From the NCBI GenBank assembly GCA_019694155.1, contig JAIBCN010000162.1, forward strand, positions 1 through 33,438: 33,438 bases of DNA, read 5' to 3'. This stretch comes from Vicinamibacteria bacterium. GTDB taxonomy: Bacteria; Acidobacteriota; Vicinamibacteria; Fen-336; JAGNNV01. Numbering within the stretch: the stretch's first letter is position 1; each line of letters starts with the position of its first letter. The notes beneath the pieces were generated by a model. It made no database searches, had not been told where the DNA came from, and saw only the letters and a program-made list of their open reading frames with translations. The translations under genes were made by a program, and so were the position numbers. Positions 26,236 through 33,438 of this stretch are shown here, piece after piece.

Positions 26236-27563
26236 GCTTCGCCGACGCTCTGCTGGCCGCGGGGATGAGCGAGGCCGCGGCCCGGTCGCGCGCCGCGCTG
26301 CTTTGGCGGGCGGAGGACGGCCTGCGGGCGAGGGGCGCGATCGCCGCGGTTCGCTTGTGGGTCCCGGGACGGATCGAGGTTCTGGGGAAGCACACCGACT
26401 ACGCGGGCGGCCGCAGTCTTCTCGCCGCGGTGGAGCGCGGTTTCTGCGTGGCGGCCGCTCCGCGGAAGGACGCGATCGTCCGCATCGTGGACGTCGGGCG
26501 GGGCGACGAAGTGTCGCTCTCCCTCGATCCCGCGGCCCCGGCCGTCACCTCGCCCCACTGGGCCATTTACCCGGCCGCGGCCGTTCGCCGGCTGGCCCGC
26601 GACTTCAAGGCTCCGCTTCGGGGCGCCGAAATCTCGCTGATCAGCGACCTGCCGCCTTCATCCGGTCTGAGCAGCTCGAGCGCGCTCCTCATCGCCACCT
26701 TCGAGACACTGCGTGCCATCAACGCCCTGGACGAGCGAACGGACTTCTGCGAGGCGCTGCCCGACGTCCTCGATGTGGCCGGGTATCTGGGGAGCGTCGA
26801 GAGCGGACGGCCCTTCCGGGGGTTCGGCGGCGAGGCCGGGGTGGGGACCTCGGGCGGGAGTCAGGATCACACGGCGATCCTCGCGAGCGAGGCCGGGCAT
26901 CTGCGTCGCTTCGGTTTCGCTCCCGTTCGTTTCGAAGGGGCCGCGCGCCTTCCCCCGGATGTCACCTTCGCCATCGCGGTGAGCGGTGTCGTGGCCCAGA
27001 AGACCGCGGGTGCGCGCGAGGCCTACAACCGCGCCGCATCTCTCTCCGCGGCCATTCTCGAGAGGTGGCGCGCGACTACGGGTCGCCCGGACGCCACTCT
27101 CTTCGAGGCGGTCGCTTCGAGCGCCAAAGCCGGAGAGCGGCTGCGCGAAAGCCTCAACGAAGGCGAAGGGGGATTCGCCCCCGGAGCCCTCCAGGCGCGC
27201 CTCGATCAGTTCGTCGACGAAAGCCTGGTTCTCGTCCCGACCGCCTTCGAGGCTCTCGCCTCGGGCGACCTGGCCTCCTTTGGCCGCGCGGTGGACCGCT
27301 CCCAGAGAGGGGCGGAGACCGGCCTCGGGAACCAGGTCGAGGAAACCATGGAGCTTCCGCGCCTGGCCCGTTCTCTCGGGGCTCATGCCGCCTCGGCCTT
27401 CGGCGCGGGCTTTGGGGGCAGCGTCTGGGCGCTCGTGTCCCGGAACGAGGCGGAAGGCTTCCGGACCGAATGGGAACGCCAATATCGCGAACGGTACGGT
27501 CATCCCGGGGCTCATTTCTTCCTGACGGACGCCGGCCCCTCCCGATTGCTCCTCGGCGGCTGA
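26232..27563 (+). CDS. Galactokinase-like GHMP kinase
   Basis: A 443-residue sugar kinase of the GHMP superfamily, closest in layout to galactokinase, which makes sugar-1-phosphates. The galactokinase signature is at residues 45-60 (PGRIEVLGKHTDYAGG), the ATP loop at 141-151 ('PPSSGLSSSSA'), the catalytic Asp is probably D212 ('GGSQDHTA'), and motif 3 is 'GAGFGGSVWALV' near 397-408. Lys53 replaces the Glu that in galactokinases (GEHTDY) contacts the sugar, so galactose itself may not be the substrate. The GTG start overlaps the nucleotidyltransferase stop, so both proteins should be made together. A two-step kinase plus pyrophosphorylase salvage route from free sugar to NDP-sugar is the simplest reading. 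Confidence 0.88.
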   Translation: MSFADALLAAGMSEAAARSRAALLWRAEDGLRARGAIAAVRLWVPGRIEVLGKHTDYAGGRSLLAAVERGFCVAAAPRKDAIVRIVDVGRGDEVSLSLDPAAPAVTSPHWAIYPAAAVRRLARDFKAPLRGAEISLISDLPPSSGLSSSSALLIATFETLRAINALDERTDFCEALPDVLDVAGYLGSVESGRPFRGFGGEAGVGTSGGSQDHTAILASEAGHLRRFGFAPVRFEGAARLPPDVTFAIAVSGVVAQKTAGAREAYNRAASLSAAILERWRATTGRPDATLFEAVASSAKAGERLRESLNEGEGGFAPGALQARLDQFVDESLVLVPTAFEALASGDLASFGRAVDRSQRGAETGLGNQVEETMELPRLARSLGAHAASAFGAGFGGSVWALVSRNEAEGFRTEWERQYRERYGHPGAHFFLTDAGPSRLLLGG

Positions 27564-27624
27564 TCCCCAGGGGCCTGAGGGGAATGATGCAAAGGGATGG
27601 CTGTGCTGCGCCCCGGCCCCCCCG

Positions 27625-27630
27625 TACAAT
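27625..27630 (+). promoter_or_regulatory. Putative -10 box (TACAAT) for the CoA-transferase gene
   Basis: TACAAT (five of six) ends 7 bases before the ATG at 27638, predicting a transcript that starts on or one base before the start codon. No Shine-Dalgarno is present. No -35 was recognised. Confidence 0.45.
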
Positions 27631-27637
27631 CCCTGAC

Positions 27638-28951
27638 ATGAAAGACGATTGGAAGAACCGGATCGTTTTCGCGGAAGACGCGGTGGCGCTCATCAAGAAC
27701 GGGATGAACGTCTACATCCACGGGGCGTGCGCATCCCCAGTACCTCTCCTCGAGGCCATGGTGGCGCGCAAGAGCCTCACCGACGTGACTCTCTACCATC
27801 TCCACGTGGGCGGCGAAGCCCCCTTCGCCCGGCCCGAGAACGCCGATCGCTTCCACTCGATCTCGTTCTTCGCGGGCGCCAACGTGAGAGGCATCATCGA
27901 GAGCGGACAGGGCGATTTCGTGCCCGTGTTCCTCTCCGACATTCCCGGTCTCTTCACCTCGGGCGTCGTCCCCATCGACGTCGCCATGATCCAGGTGTCG
28001 CCGCCCGACAAGCACGGCCTGTGCACCCTCGGGACCTCCTGCGATTCCACGCGGGCCGCCGTCGACTCCGCCCGCATCGTGATCGCCGAGATCAACGATC
28101 AGATGCCGCGCACACACGGCTACACCGCGGTGCCTCTCTCGAAGATCACGGCCTTCATCCATACCGACCGGCCTCTGGTCGCCCACATCCCCGATCCCAT
28201 CGGCGAGGTGGAGGCGCGCATCGGCCAGATCGTGGCCGACCTCGTGGTGGACGGCGCCACCCTGCAGATGGGGATCGGGGCCATACCGGACGCGGTGCTC
28301 TCCCGTCTCAAGGGCAAGCGCAATCTCGGCATCCACACCGAGATGTTCTCGGACGGCCTGGTAGAGCTCGTCGAAAGCGGCGCGGTCACCGGCGCCCTCA
28401 AGACGGTGAAGCCGGGCCGGATCGTGACGAGTTTCGTCTTCGGCTCGAAGAAGGTGTTCGATTTCGTCGATGACAATCCGCTGGTGGAATTCCACCCGAG
28501 CGACCGCACCAACGACACGTCGGTGATTCGCCGGAACGACAACACCATCGCCATCAACTCCGCCCTCCAGGTCGACCTTTCCGGGCAGGTGTGCGCGGAC
28601 TCGCTCGGCCATCGCATCTATTCGGGCATCGGCGGTCAGATGGACTTCATGCGCGGCGCCGCTCTCTCCCGGGGAGGCAAGCCGATCCTGGCCCTGCCTT
28701 CGACGGCGAAGGGCGGAAAGGTATCCCGCATCGCCCCGGAACTGGCGCCGGGCGCCGGAGTGGTCACCACGCGCGGCCACGTCCAGTGGATCGTCACCGA
28801 GTTCGGCGCCGTGAACCTCCATGGACTCCCGCTGCGAAAGCGCGGCGAAGCGCTGATCTCGATCGCTCATCCTGACTTCCGCGCCGAGCTGAGCCGGGAC
28901 CTCGCGAAGATCCGGCATTTCGTGATGGCTCCGGCCGCCGCCCGCGCCTAG
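27638..28951 (+). CDS. Acetyl-CoA hydrolase/transferase family CoA-transferase (4-hydroxybutyrate CoA-transferase-like)
   Basis: A 437-residue cytoplasmic enzyme that moves CoA between acyl groups, usually from acetyl-CoA to a carboxylic acid, through a glutamyl-CoA intermediate. The expected catalytic residue is Glu235 in 'LGIHTEMFSDG', matching the active-site Glu of 4-hydroxybutyrate CoA-transferases. Other family segments are 'IQVSPPDKHGLCTLGTS' (117-133), 'LQMGIGAIPDAVL' (209-221) and the C-terminal 'YSGIGGQMDFMRGA' and 'VTEFGAVNLHG'. Length is normal for the family. The ATG at 27638 sits right after a -10-like box; longer in-frame forms run back through the kinase gene and are unlikely. 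The preferred acyl substrate (4-hydroxybutyrate, butyrate or another) is not determined by sequence. A small secreted protein gene follows after 3 bases. Confidence 0.92.
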   Translation: MKDDWKNRIVFAEDAVALIKNGMNVYIHGACASPVPLLEAMVARKSLTDVTLYHLHVGGEAPFARPENADRFHSISFFAGANVRGIIESGQGDFVPVFLSDIPGLFTSGVVPIDVAMIQVSPPDKHGLCTLGTSCDSTRAAVDSARIVIAEINDQMPRTHGYTAVPLSKITAFIHTDRPLVAHIPDPIGEVEARIGQIVADLVVDGATLQMGIGAIPDAVLSRLKGKRNLGIHTEMFSDGLVELVESGAVTGALKTVKPGRIVTSFVFGSKKVFDFVDDNPLVEFHPSDRTNDTSVIRRNDNTIAINSALQVDLSGQVCADSLGHRIYSGIGGQMDFMRGAALSRGGKPILALPSTAKGGKVSRIAPELAPGAGVVTTRGHVQWIVTEFGAVNLHGLPLRKRGEALISIAHPDFRAELSRDLAKIRHFVMAPAAARA

Positions 28952-28954
28952 ACC

Positions 28955-29368
28955 ATGTCGCGCCTGGGGCAGGTCCTTCGGCTCTTCGCTGTCGTCCTGC
29001 TTCTGATGGCTCCGGCCGGTTCGAAGGGTGCGGCGGCGCCCAGGCCGCGTCTCACCCTGAAGGCGCTGCCCACCGTCGGGACCGCGTCCACCCTGTTCGT
29101 GTTTCAGGCCGTCCTGACCGGAGCCGAGGAAACCGAGGACTTCTACTGCCTGAGCACCGAGTGGATCTGGGAGGAGCAACTGGATTCCAGCATCAACGAA
29201 TCGGAATGTCCCCCTTACGTGCCGGGCGAGACGAAGATCGACCGGTCGTTCAGCGAGGAGCAGAGCTTTCGCGCCCTGGGACCGCACGTGGTGAAAGTCG
29301 TCCTGCGCAAGGGCGAGAAGCAGATCGCCACCGCGTCCATCACGGTCACGGTCCGGGAAGGTCACTAG
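28955..29368 (+). CDS. Secreted protein of unknown function
   Basis: A 137-residue protein with a clear signal peptide (residues ~1-26, 'LFAVVLLLMAPAGSKGAAA'). The rest looks like a single beta-sandwich: strands such as 'RLTLKALPTVG', 'STLFVFQAVLTGA', 'HVVKVVLRKGEKQIATASITVTV', reminiscent of PKD or Ig-like domains, with a Cys pair ('FYCLSTEW' and 'SECPPY') that may form a disulfide. No catalytic residues are apparent. It starts 3 bases after the CoA-transferase stop, so it is read from the same transcript, although no functional link is evident. Its last 23 bases overlap, on the opposite strand, the end of the next gene. Confidence 0.72.
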   Translation: MSRLGQVLRLFAVVLLLMAPAGSKGAAAPRPRLTLKALPTVGTASTLFVFQAVLTGAEETEDFYCLSTEWIWEEQLDSSINESECPPYVPGETKIDRSFSEEQSFRALGPHVVKVVLRKGEKQIATASITVTVREGH

Positions 29369-29621
29369 GCTCGTCGCCCTCGTCCCGGGGGATCTCGGGA
29401 GCCTTCGGCCGGGGCCGGAAGAAAGCACCCGCCCCGAGAAAGCCGAAGACGATCCCGATGGGCAGACCCAGCAGCCCAAGCACCCAGGTCAGGATCACGC
29501 TGCCGAGGAGCGATCCGCCGAGCATGAGCACGGGCCGGGACCGCAGCATCATCCCGACTCCCAGCAGGAGGAAGGAGAGGACGGCCAGGAGCTTGAAGCC
29601 TGCAGCGACGATGTCTCCCAT
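29346..29621 (-). CDS. Small two-helix membrane protein of unknown function
   Basis: A 91-residue protein with two hydrophobic segments (about residues 8-26 and 31-66, the second possibly two close helices) and a hydrophilic Pro/Arg/Asp/Glu-rich C-terminal tail of ~25 residues. It is likely an inner-membrane protein. No family is recognised. Third codon positions are strongly GC, like the neighbouring genes, which supports real coding. Its stop lies inside the end of the convergent secreted-protein gene (23-base overlap). Upstream, 120 bases separate it from the divergent amidohydrolase gene. Confidence 0.6.
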   Translation of the reverse strand: MGDIVAAGFKLLAVLSFLLLGVGMMLRSRPVLMLGGSLLGSVILTWVLGLLGLPIGIVFGFLGAGAFFRPRPKAPEIPRDEGDEPSDLPGP

Positions 29622-29681
29622 GATGCGCGGGACGATAGACGCTTTGCCGTTTCGATGGCGAGCGCCGGGCCGCCCCGTCGG

Positions 29682-29687
29682 TATAGT
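29682..29687 (+). promoter_or_regulatory. Putative -10 box (TATAGT) for the amidohydrolase gene
   Basis: TATAGT (five of six) in the 120-base divergent gap predicts a start near 29694 and a leader of about 48 bases. The leader carries AAAGGA (29729-29734) 7 bases before the ATG. No clear -35. Confidence 0.45.
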
Positions 29688-29741
29688 GGCCGCACGGGCC
29701 AGGCAGTGAGCGGCTGCCGCCCTTTTCGAAAGGATCAAACC

Positions 29742-31175
29742 ATGCGATCTCTGACCATCGCCGCCTGCGCCGCGAGCCTGCTCGCGGCTCCCGCCCTCGC
29801 CCAGGAAACCCCCACCGAGCGCGAGGCCGCGCGCGATGTCCTCAAGAAGATGGGCGAACTCGAGACGTCGCTCGATGTCCCGGGCCTCGTCGCGAAGCTC
29901 ACGGGGCCCAATCCCGCGCGCGACGCCGTGACCGGGCGAGCGAAGGAACTGATGGAGAAGGAACTCCTCGCCCTCGGCGACGACATCACGAGGAATCCCG
30001 AGATCGGCTTCGTGGAGAAGAGGTCGGTGGCGAAGCTCACGGACTATCTGAACGCGCATGGCTTCGAGGTCACCATCGGCACCCCCGGGCTCGAAACCGC
30101 GTTCGTCGCGAAGTACAAGGGCAACAACGGCCCGCCCAATCTCGGGGTCATCGTCGAGTACGACGCGCTAAGGGGAACCGAGCGCGCCTTCCACGGCGAC
30201 CAGCATTCGACCCAGGGCCCCATCGGGATCGCGGCCGCGGTGGCTATGGCCGAGTACCTCGCGAAGTCGAAGGCCCCCGGCAGCGTGGTGGTCTTCGGGA
30301 CCCCGGGCGAGGAGATGATGCCGCCGAACGCCAAGACTGAGATGCACAAGGCGGGTGTCTTCAACGGGATGGACATCCTGGTCCGGTCGCATGCCTCCTC
30401 AGCCACAACCCGGCCCGCGCCCGGATTCGGCACCTGCTGTCTCAACATCGACGGCGTCAAGTACACGTTCTCCGGCGCCCCCGCTCATCAGATGACCAGC
30501 TGGAACGGCCGTAACGCCCTGACCGCGGTGATCCACCTCTTCAACAACATCGACGCCGTTCGCAGCAACATCCGCCCCGAGGCCCGCATCCAGGGGGTCA
30601 TCACCGAGGGTGGGGCCGCGCCCAACGTGGTGCCGGACCGGACGGTGGCGGACTTCTACATCCGCTATCCCGACGAGGTGTACCTGAAGCAGATCCGCGA
30701 GTTCACCGACAACGCGGCGAGGGCCGCCGCCCTCGCCACCGGCACCAAGGTGAAGATCGACCACTACGGCACCGCGCGGGACGGCATCTCCGTGGCCACC
30801 CTCGCCGAGGTCGGCTTCGCCTACATGAAGAAGTTCGGGGCGATCAAGGTGACGCCCGAGCCGGGAAAGCCGCAGGGATACGAGGAAACGGGCAGCGTGT
30901 CCCGCCACATCCCCGGCCTCGGCTTCTCAGCCGCTTCCTCGAACTTCCCGAACCACACCTACGAAATGGAGGCGGACGCGCTCACCGAGGTGGGCCACAG
31001 CGGTTTCGTGATCGACGCGCTGGGGATGACCGCTTTGCTCTTCGACTTCGCGACGCGCCCGGACTACCGGGCGCTCGTGAAGCGGGAATTCGAGGGAATT
31101 CAGGCTCTCCAGAACGAGTACATCGCCGCTCTGGAGAAGCCCTACCAGGTTCCGAAGGTTCCGGAGCCCAGGTAA
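29742..31175 (+). CDS. Secreted M20D-like amidohydrolase (AbgB/ACY1L2-like) with an altered metal motif
   Basis: A 477-residue exported enzyme (signal peptide ~1-20, 'AAPALA-QE') of the aminoacylase/aminobenzoyl-glutamate hydrolase-like branch of M20. 'GVIVEYDAL' corresponds to the family's 'EYDALPG'. Where M20D enzymes read HACGH, with Cys and the second His binding metal, this protein has H151-G-D153-Q-H155, so Asp replaces Cys. Glu190/Glu191 ('TPGEEM') supply base and ligand, and the lid contains 'KYTFSGAPAHQMTSWNGRNAL'. It probably hydrolyses N-acyl or peptide bonds in small molecules in the periplasm. The ATG follows AAAGGA at 7 bases and the signal peptide confirms it. Its stop directly abuts the stop of the convergent FxLYD-like gene. 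Confidence 0.9.
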   Translation: MRSLTIAACAASLLAAPALAQETPTEREAARDVLKKMGELETSLDVPGLVAKLTGPNPARDAVTGRAKELMEKELLALGDDITRNPEIGFVEKRSVAKLTDYLNAHGFEVTIGTPGLETAFVAKYKGNNGPPNLGVIVEYDALRGTERAFHGDQHSTQGPIGIAAAVAMAEYLAKSKAPGSVVVFGTPGEEMMPPNAKTEMHKAGVFNGMDILVRSHASSATTRPAPGFGTCCLNIDGVKYTFSGAPAHQMTSWNGRNALTAVIHLFNNIDAVRSNIRPEARIQGVITEGGAAPNVVPDRTVADFYIRYPDEVYLKQIREFTDNAARAAALATGTKVKIDHYGTARDGISVATLAEVGFAYMKKFGAIKVTPEPGKPQGYEETGSVSRHIPGLGFSAASSNFPNHTYEMEADALTEVGHSGFVIDALGMTALLFDFATRPDYRALVKREFEGIQALQNEYIAALEKPYQVPKVPEPR

Positions 31176-31568
31176 CTACTCGATCTTCGCGACGACCTTC
31201 GCGAGCACCTTGCCGTTCGCGTGGCTGAACACGTAGTTGTTCTTCTCCATGTTCGGCGTGCGCGGCGTCTTCAGTTCGAGGGACACGATCTTGCCGGGAG
31301 CGACGGGCTGATTGAAAACCCGGATGGCGCCCGGAGCGGGGTTGCCGGCCTTGTCGTACCAGTACTCCTCGATGCGTAGCCCGGCGATCGACTGCTTCGA
31401 CATGTTCTGCAGCTTGAAGGTGGTCACGACCTCCTTGCCCACGACCTTGGTCACGGGAGCGGTGATCGACACTTCGGCGACACCCTTAAGCTGCGCCGAG
31501 ACAGTCCCGACGAGGGCGAGGGAACTCACGAGCGCGACGGTGAGAACCCCGCGGAAATTCATTTTCAT
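31176..31568 (-). CDS. Secreted FxLYD-like domain protein
   Basis: A 130-residue protein with a signal peptide (cut near 'GTVSA-QL', residue ~25). The mature part is a small beta-sandwich with 'TTFKLQNMSKQSIAGLRIEEYWYDKAG' (the FxLYD-type core: varied polar contacts, then a paired-aromatic strand) and 'PVAPGKIVSLELKTP'. Proteins of this kind sit on the cell surface or in the periplasm and are poorly characterised. It has a strong promoter (31621-31648) and a GGAGG site (31574-31578) 5 bases before the ATG, so it may be well expressed. A second in-frame Met lies two codons downstream. Its stop touches the stop of the convergent amidohydrolase gene. Confidence 0.75.
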   Translation of the reverse strand: MKMNFRGVLTVALVSSLALVGTVSAQLKGVAEVSITAPVTKVVGKEVVTTFKLQNMSKQSIAGLRIEEYWYDKAGNPAPGAIRVFNQPVAPGKIVSLELKTPRTPNMEKNNYVFSHANGKVLAKVVAKIE

Positions 31569-31620
31569 GGAAGCCTCCGTTTAGTTGGGAGCGACGTTCG
31601 GCCGCCCATATCCGCAGGGG

Positions 31621-31648
31621 ATTCTAGGGTGGAAAACCCTGCGGTCAA
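31621..31648 (-). promoter_or_regulatory. Good sigma-70-type promoter for the FxLYD-like gene
   Basis: TTGACC (31648-31643) and TAGAAT (31626-31621), each five of six to consensus, are separated by 16 bases. The leader would be about 45 bases and ends with GGAGG. It is the best-formed complete promoter noticed in the window. Confidence 0.6.
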
Positions 31649-31721
31649 AGAACGATTTGCGCACGTTTCGGCCGCGAAACCGCACTGTTCCGGCCTCAGG
31701 AAACCGGATCGCGCGCGGGCA

Positions 31722-31727
31722 TATAGT
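31722..31727 (+). promoter_or_regulatory. Putative -10 box (TATAGT) for the S9 peptidase gene
   Basis: TATAGT predicts a start near 31734 and a leader of about 24 bases containing GGAG shortly before the ATG at 31758. No clear -35. It shares the 189-base divergent gap with the promoter of the FxLYD-like gene. Confidence 0.45.
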
Positions 31728-31757
31728 CGGGCGTCCGACCCATCGCCTGGAGCTGCC

Positions 31758-33438
31758 ATGAACCCTCGCCTTCCCGGCCGCCTCGCGGCCCTTGTCCTCC
31801 TCCTCGTTCCCATTGGGGCCGCCGCGCAAGCGAAGGCGCCCGCCAAAGGAGCGAAGCCCGCCGCTCTTGCCTCGGCGCCCGCGAAACGCCCCCTCGCGCA
31901 TCGCGACTATGACGCGTGGCGCTCCATCGCGACACCCACGCTGTCGCGCGACGGACGGTACTTCGCCTACTCGTACATGCCTCAGGATGGGGATGGCGAC
32001 CTCGTGGTCCGCGATCTCAAGACCGGCAAAGAGCAGCGGTACGGCGTCGGCGCGCTGCCCCCGCCCCCGCTTCCCGATCCGGAAGCGAACCCCGATGCGC
32101 CACCTCCCGTCCGGAATGTTCGGATCGCCTTCACCGGGGACGGTAAGTACCTCATCTGCACCACTTACCCCCTGAAGGCCGACACCGACAAGGCGAAGAA
32201 GGAGAAGAAGAAGCCGGAGGAGATGCCCAAGGGTGGCCTGGTGATCGTGGACCTCGCAACCTTCGCCTCGACTCTGATCAGTTCGGTGAAAAGTGTCCAG
32301 GTCCCGTCGAAGGCGGGGGACTGGATCGCTTACCTGAAGGAATCGAAGGAGGCGACGCCGCCCGCGCGGCCCGGGGTGACCCGGAAGGAGTACGGCACCG
32401 ATCTGGTGGTGCGCGATCTCATGTCCGGCCAGGAGAGGACTTTCGGCAGCGTTCTCGAATACGCGGTGGCGCGCGACGGGAAGACCCTGCTCTTCGCGGT
32501 CTCCTCGAAGACCGAGGCGGAGAACGGCGTCTTCGCCATGAACGCGGGAGCGCGTCAGGAGACGCCGATCGCGCTCGCCTCGGGGCCCGGCCGCTACCTC
32601 AAGGTCACCTGGGACCGCGAACAGAAACGCGCGGCTTTCGTGAGCGACCGGGACGACGCGGCCTCGAAGGCTCCGAAGTTCAAGGCGTACCTGTGGGACC
32701 GCGGCCCGGGAGCCGCGGCCGCGGTGGTCGACGCCTCGACTCCCGGCATGCCCGCGACACTCTCGGTTTCCGACAAGGGGCAGATGGCGTTCTCCCGCGA
32801 CGGCAGCCGCCTCTACATTCCGGCGGCGCCCCCGGCCGCCGCGCCGAAGGCGGAGGCTGACGAGACCCCCGCGGACGAGAAGGTCCTGGTCGACATCTGG
32901 AACTACAAGGACGACCTCGTCCAGCCCATGCAGAAGATCCGCGCGGCCCAGGAGCGCGCCCGGACCTACCGCGGCGTGTACCAGATCGCGGAGAAGCGCT
33001 ACACCCAGGTGGCGGACCCCACGCTCCGCACCGTCGTCATGTCCGACGACGGCAGCCGCGCGGTGGGCCTCGACGACGCGCCCTATCGCCGGATGATCGA
33101 CTTCGATGGCGCCTACAGCGACGTGTACATCGTCGACGCGTCCACCGGGCAGCGGAAGCTCGCGGAGAAGAAATGGCGGGGCGGAGGGTTCGGGCCTTCC
33201 TTCCAGTGGTCGCCTTCCGGCGACTTCGCGGTCTTCTTCGCCGACCGGCACTGGCACGCGCTGAGCGCGAAGGACGGCTCGATCCGGAACCTCACCCGGA
33301 CCGTGCCCGTGGCGTTCTACGACGAGAAGGACGACACCCCGGACCCGCCGTCGAGCTACGGCGCCTCCGGCTGGACGAAGGACAGCGCGTCGTTCCTGGC
33401 CAACGACCGGTTCGACGTGTGGCAGCTCTTCATGGACG
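31758..33438 (+). CDS. S9-family (prolyl oligopeptidase-like) secreted peptidase, N-terminal part, cut by the window end
   Basis: The frame is open from the ATG at 31758 to the last base: 560 residues are visible and the 3' part is missing. A signal peptide (~1-24, 'LVLLLVPIGAAAQA') leads into a beta-propeller region with repeated blades such as 'TPTLSRDGRYFAYSY', 'GDLVVRDLKTGKE' and 'FQWSPSGDFAVFFADRHW'. This is the N-terminal propeller of S9 peptidases. The catalytic alpha/beta-hydrolase domain with Ser-Asp-His would lie beyond the window, so activity cannot be confirmed. Two low-complexity insertions stand out: a Lys/Glu-rich one (around residues 142-155, 'KAKKEKKKPEEM') and an Ala/Pro/Glu-rich one (around residues 357-375). 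Likely role: cleaving peptides in the periplasm or medium. Confidence 0.88.
   Translation, partial: MNPRLPGRLAALVLLLVPIGAAAQAKAPAKGAKPAALASAPAKRPLAHRDYDAWRSIATPTLSRDGRYFAYSYMPQDGDGDLVVRDLKTGKEQRYGVGALPPPPLPDPEANPDAPPPVRNVRIAFTGDGKYLICTTYPLKADTDKAKKEKKKPEEMPKGGLVIVDLATFASTLISSVKSVQVPSKAGDWIAYLKESKEATPPARPGVTRKEYGTDLVVRDLMSGQERTFGSVLEYAVARDGKTLLFAVSSKTEAENGVFAMNAGARQETPIALASGPGRYLKVTWDREQKRAAFVSDRDDAASKAPKFKAYLWDRGPGAAAAVVDASTPGMPATLSVSDKGQMAFSRDGSRLYIPAAPPAAAPKAEADETPADEKVLVDIWNYKDDLVQPMQKIRAAQERARTYRGVYQIAEKRYTQVADPTLRTVVMSDDGSRAVGLDDAPYRRMIDFDGAYSDVYIVDASTGQRKLAEKKWRGGGFGPSFQWSPSGDFAVFFADRHWHALSAKDGSIRNLTRTVPVAFYDEKDDTPDPPSSYGASGWTKDSASFLANDRFDVWQLFMD

Noticed and set aside
29699..29741. A longer N-terminus for the M20D-like amidohydrolase
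   Set aside because: The in-frame upstream segment lacks family similarity. The ATG at 29742 is followed at once by a clean signal peptide and preceded by AAAGGA.
31581..33257. A long minus-strand open frame over the last 1.7 kb
   Set aside because: The plus-strand frame here has a signal peptide and S9 propeller blades and runs off the window end. The minus-strand frame has no domain match and covers the promoter region.

Overview
The window is high-GC, gene-dense bacterial chromosome: 32 protein-coding genes (two cut by the window edges) and one RNA gene. There are no tRNA or rRNA genes, insertion sequences, phage genes or CRISPR arrays. No gap between genes exceeds about 200 bases. Signal peptides, a predicted outer-membrane beta-barrel, a SPOR-like domain and many secreted metallo- and serine peptidases point to a Gram-negative (diderm) heterotroph. 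The mix of M13, M20, M20D and S9 secreted peptidases, a plastocyanin-like protein paired with a cytochrome, and a LigA/NtrC-type regulator pair would fit Acidobacteriota or a related deep lineage. That placement is an inference from gene content, not a phylogenetic result.

Layout. 1-1233 (+): the end of a Pro/Thr/Lys-rich SPOR-like protein and a secreted gluzincin peptidase. 1269-16338 (all -): thirteen protein genes plus rnpB. Read in the direction of transcription these are mazG, an atypical polysaccharide deacetylase, RNase D, a DUF2400/TIGR02757 protein, an SDR, a DsbA-like lipoprotein, speA, yajQ, a polyprenyl diphosphate synthase, a small membrane protein, ligA, a sigma-54 response regulator, the RNase P RNA and an NDP-sugar epimerase. 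Several starts overlap the preceding stop (GTGA or ATGA). 16388-28951 (+): recQ diverges from mazG, followed by a PhzF-type isomerase, an M20 peptidase, a cupredoxin-like protein, a cytochrome c/beta-barrel fusion, an M13 peptidase, a run of five closely packed genes (zinc ribbon, DinB, VOC, sugar nucleotidyltransferase, galactokinase-like kinase) and a CoA-transferase. 28955-33438: small secreted and membrane proteins, an M20D-like amidohydrolase, an FxLYD-like protein and the start of a long S9 peptidase.

How the genes may work together. The cupredoxin-like protein and the cytochrome c/barrel fusion form a two-gene unit that looks like an envelope electron-transfer module. It is the most novel-looking item here. 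The nucleotidyltransferase and galactokinase-like kinase overlap by 4 bases and together could turn a free sugar into an NDP-sugar; the kinase has Lys where galactokinases have a sugar-binding Glu. The secreted peptidases suggest growth on peptides. LigA, RNase D, RecQ, MazG and RNase P are housekeeping functions.

Regulation. TATAAT-like boxes recur unusually close to start codons (6-13 bases) at genes with weak or no ribosome-binding sites, suggesting leaderless or nearly leaderless transcripts. The rnpB promoter appears to lie inside the end of the response-regulator gene, with that gene's stop codon forming part of the -10 box.
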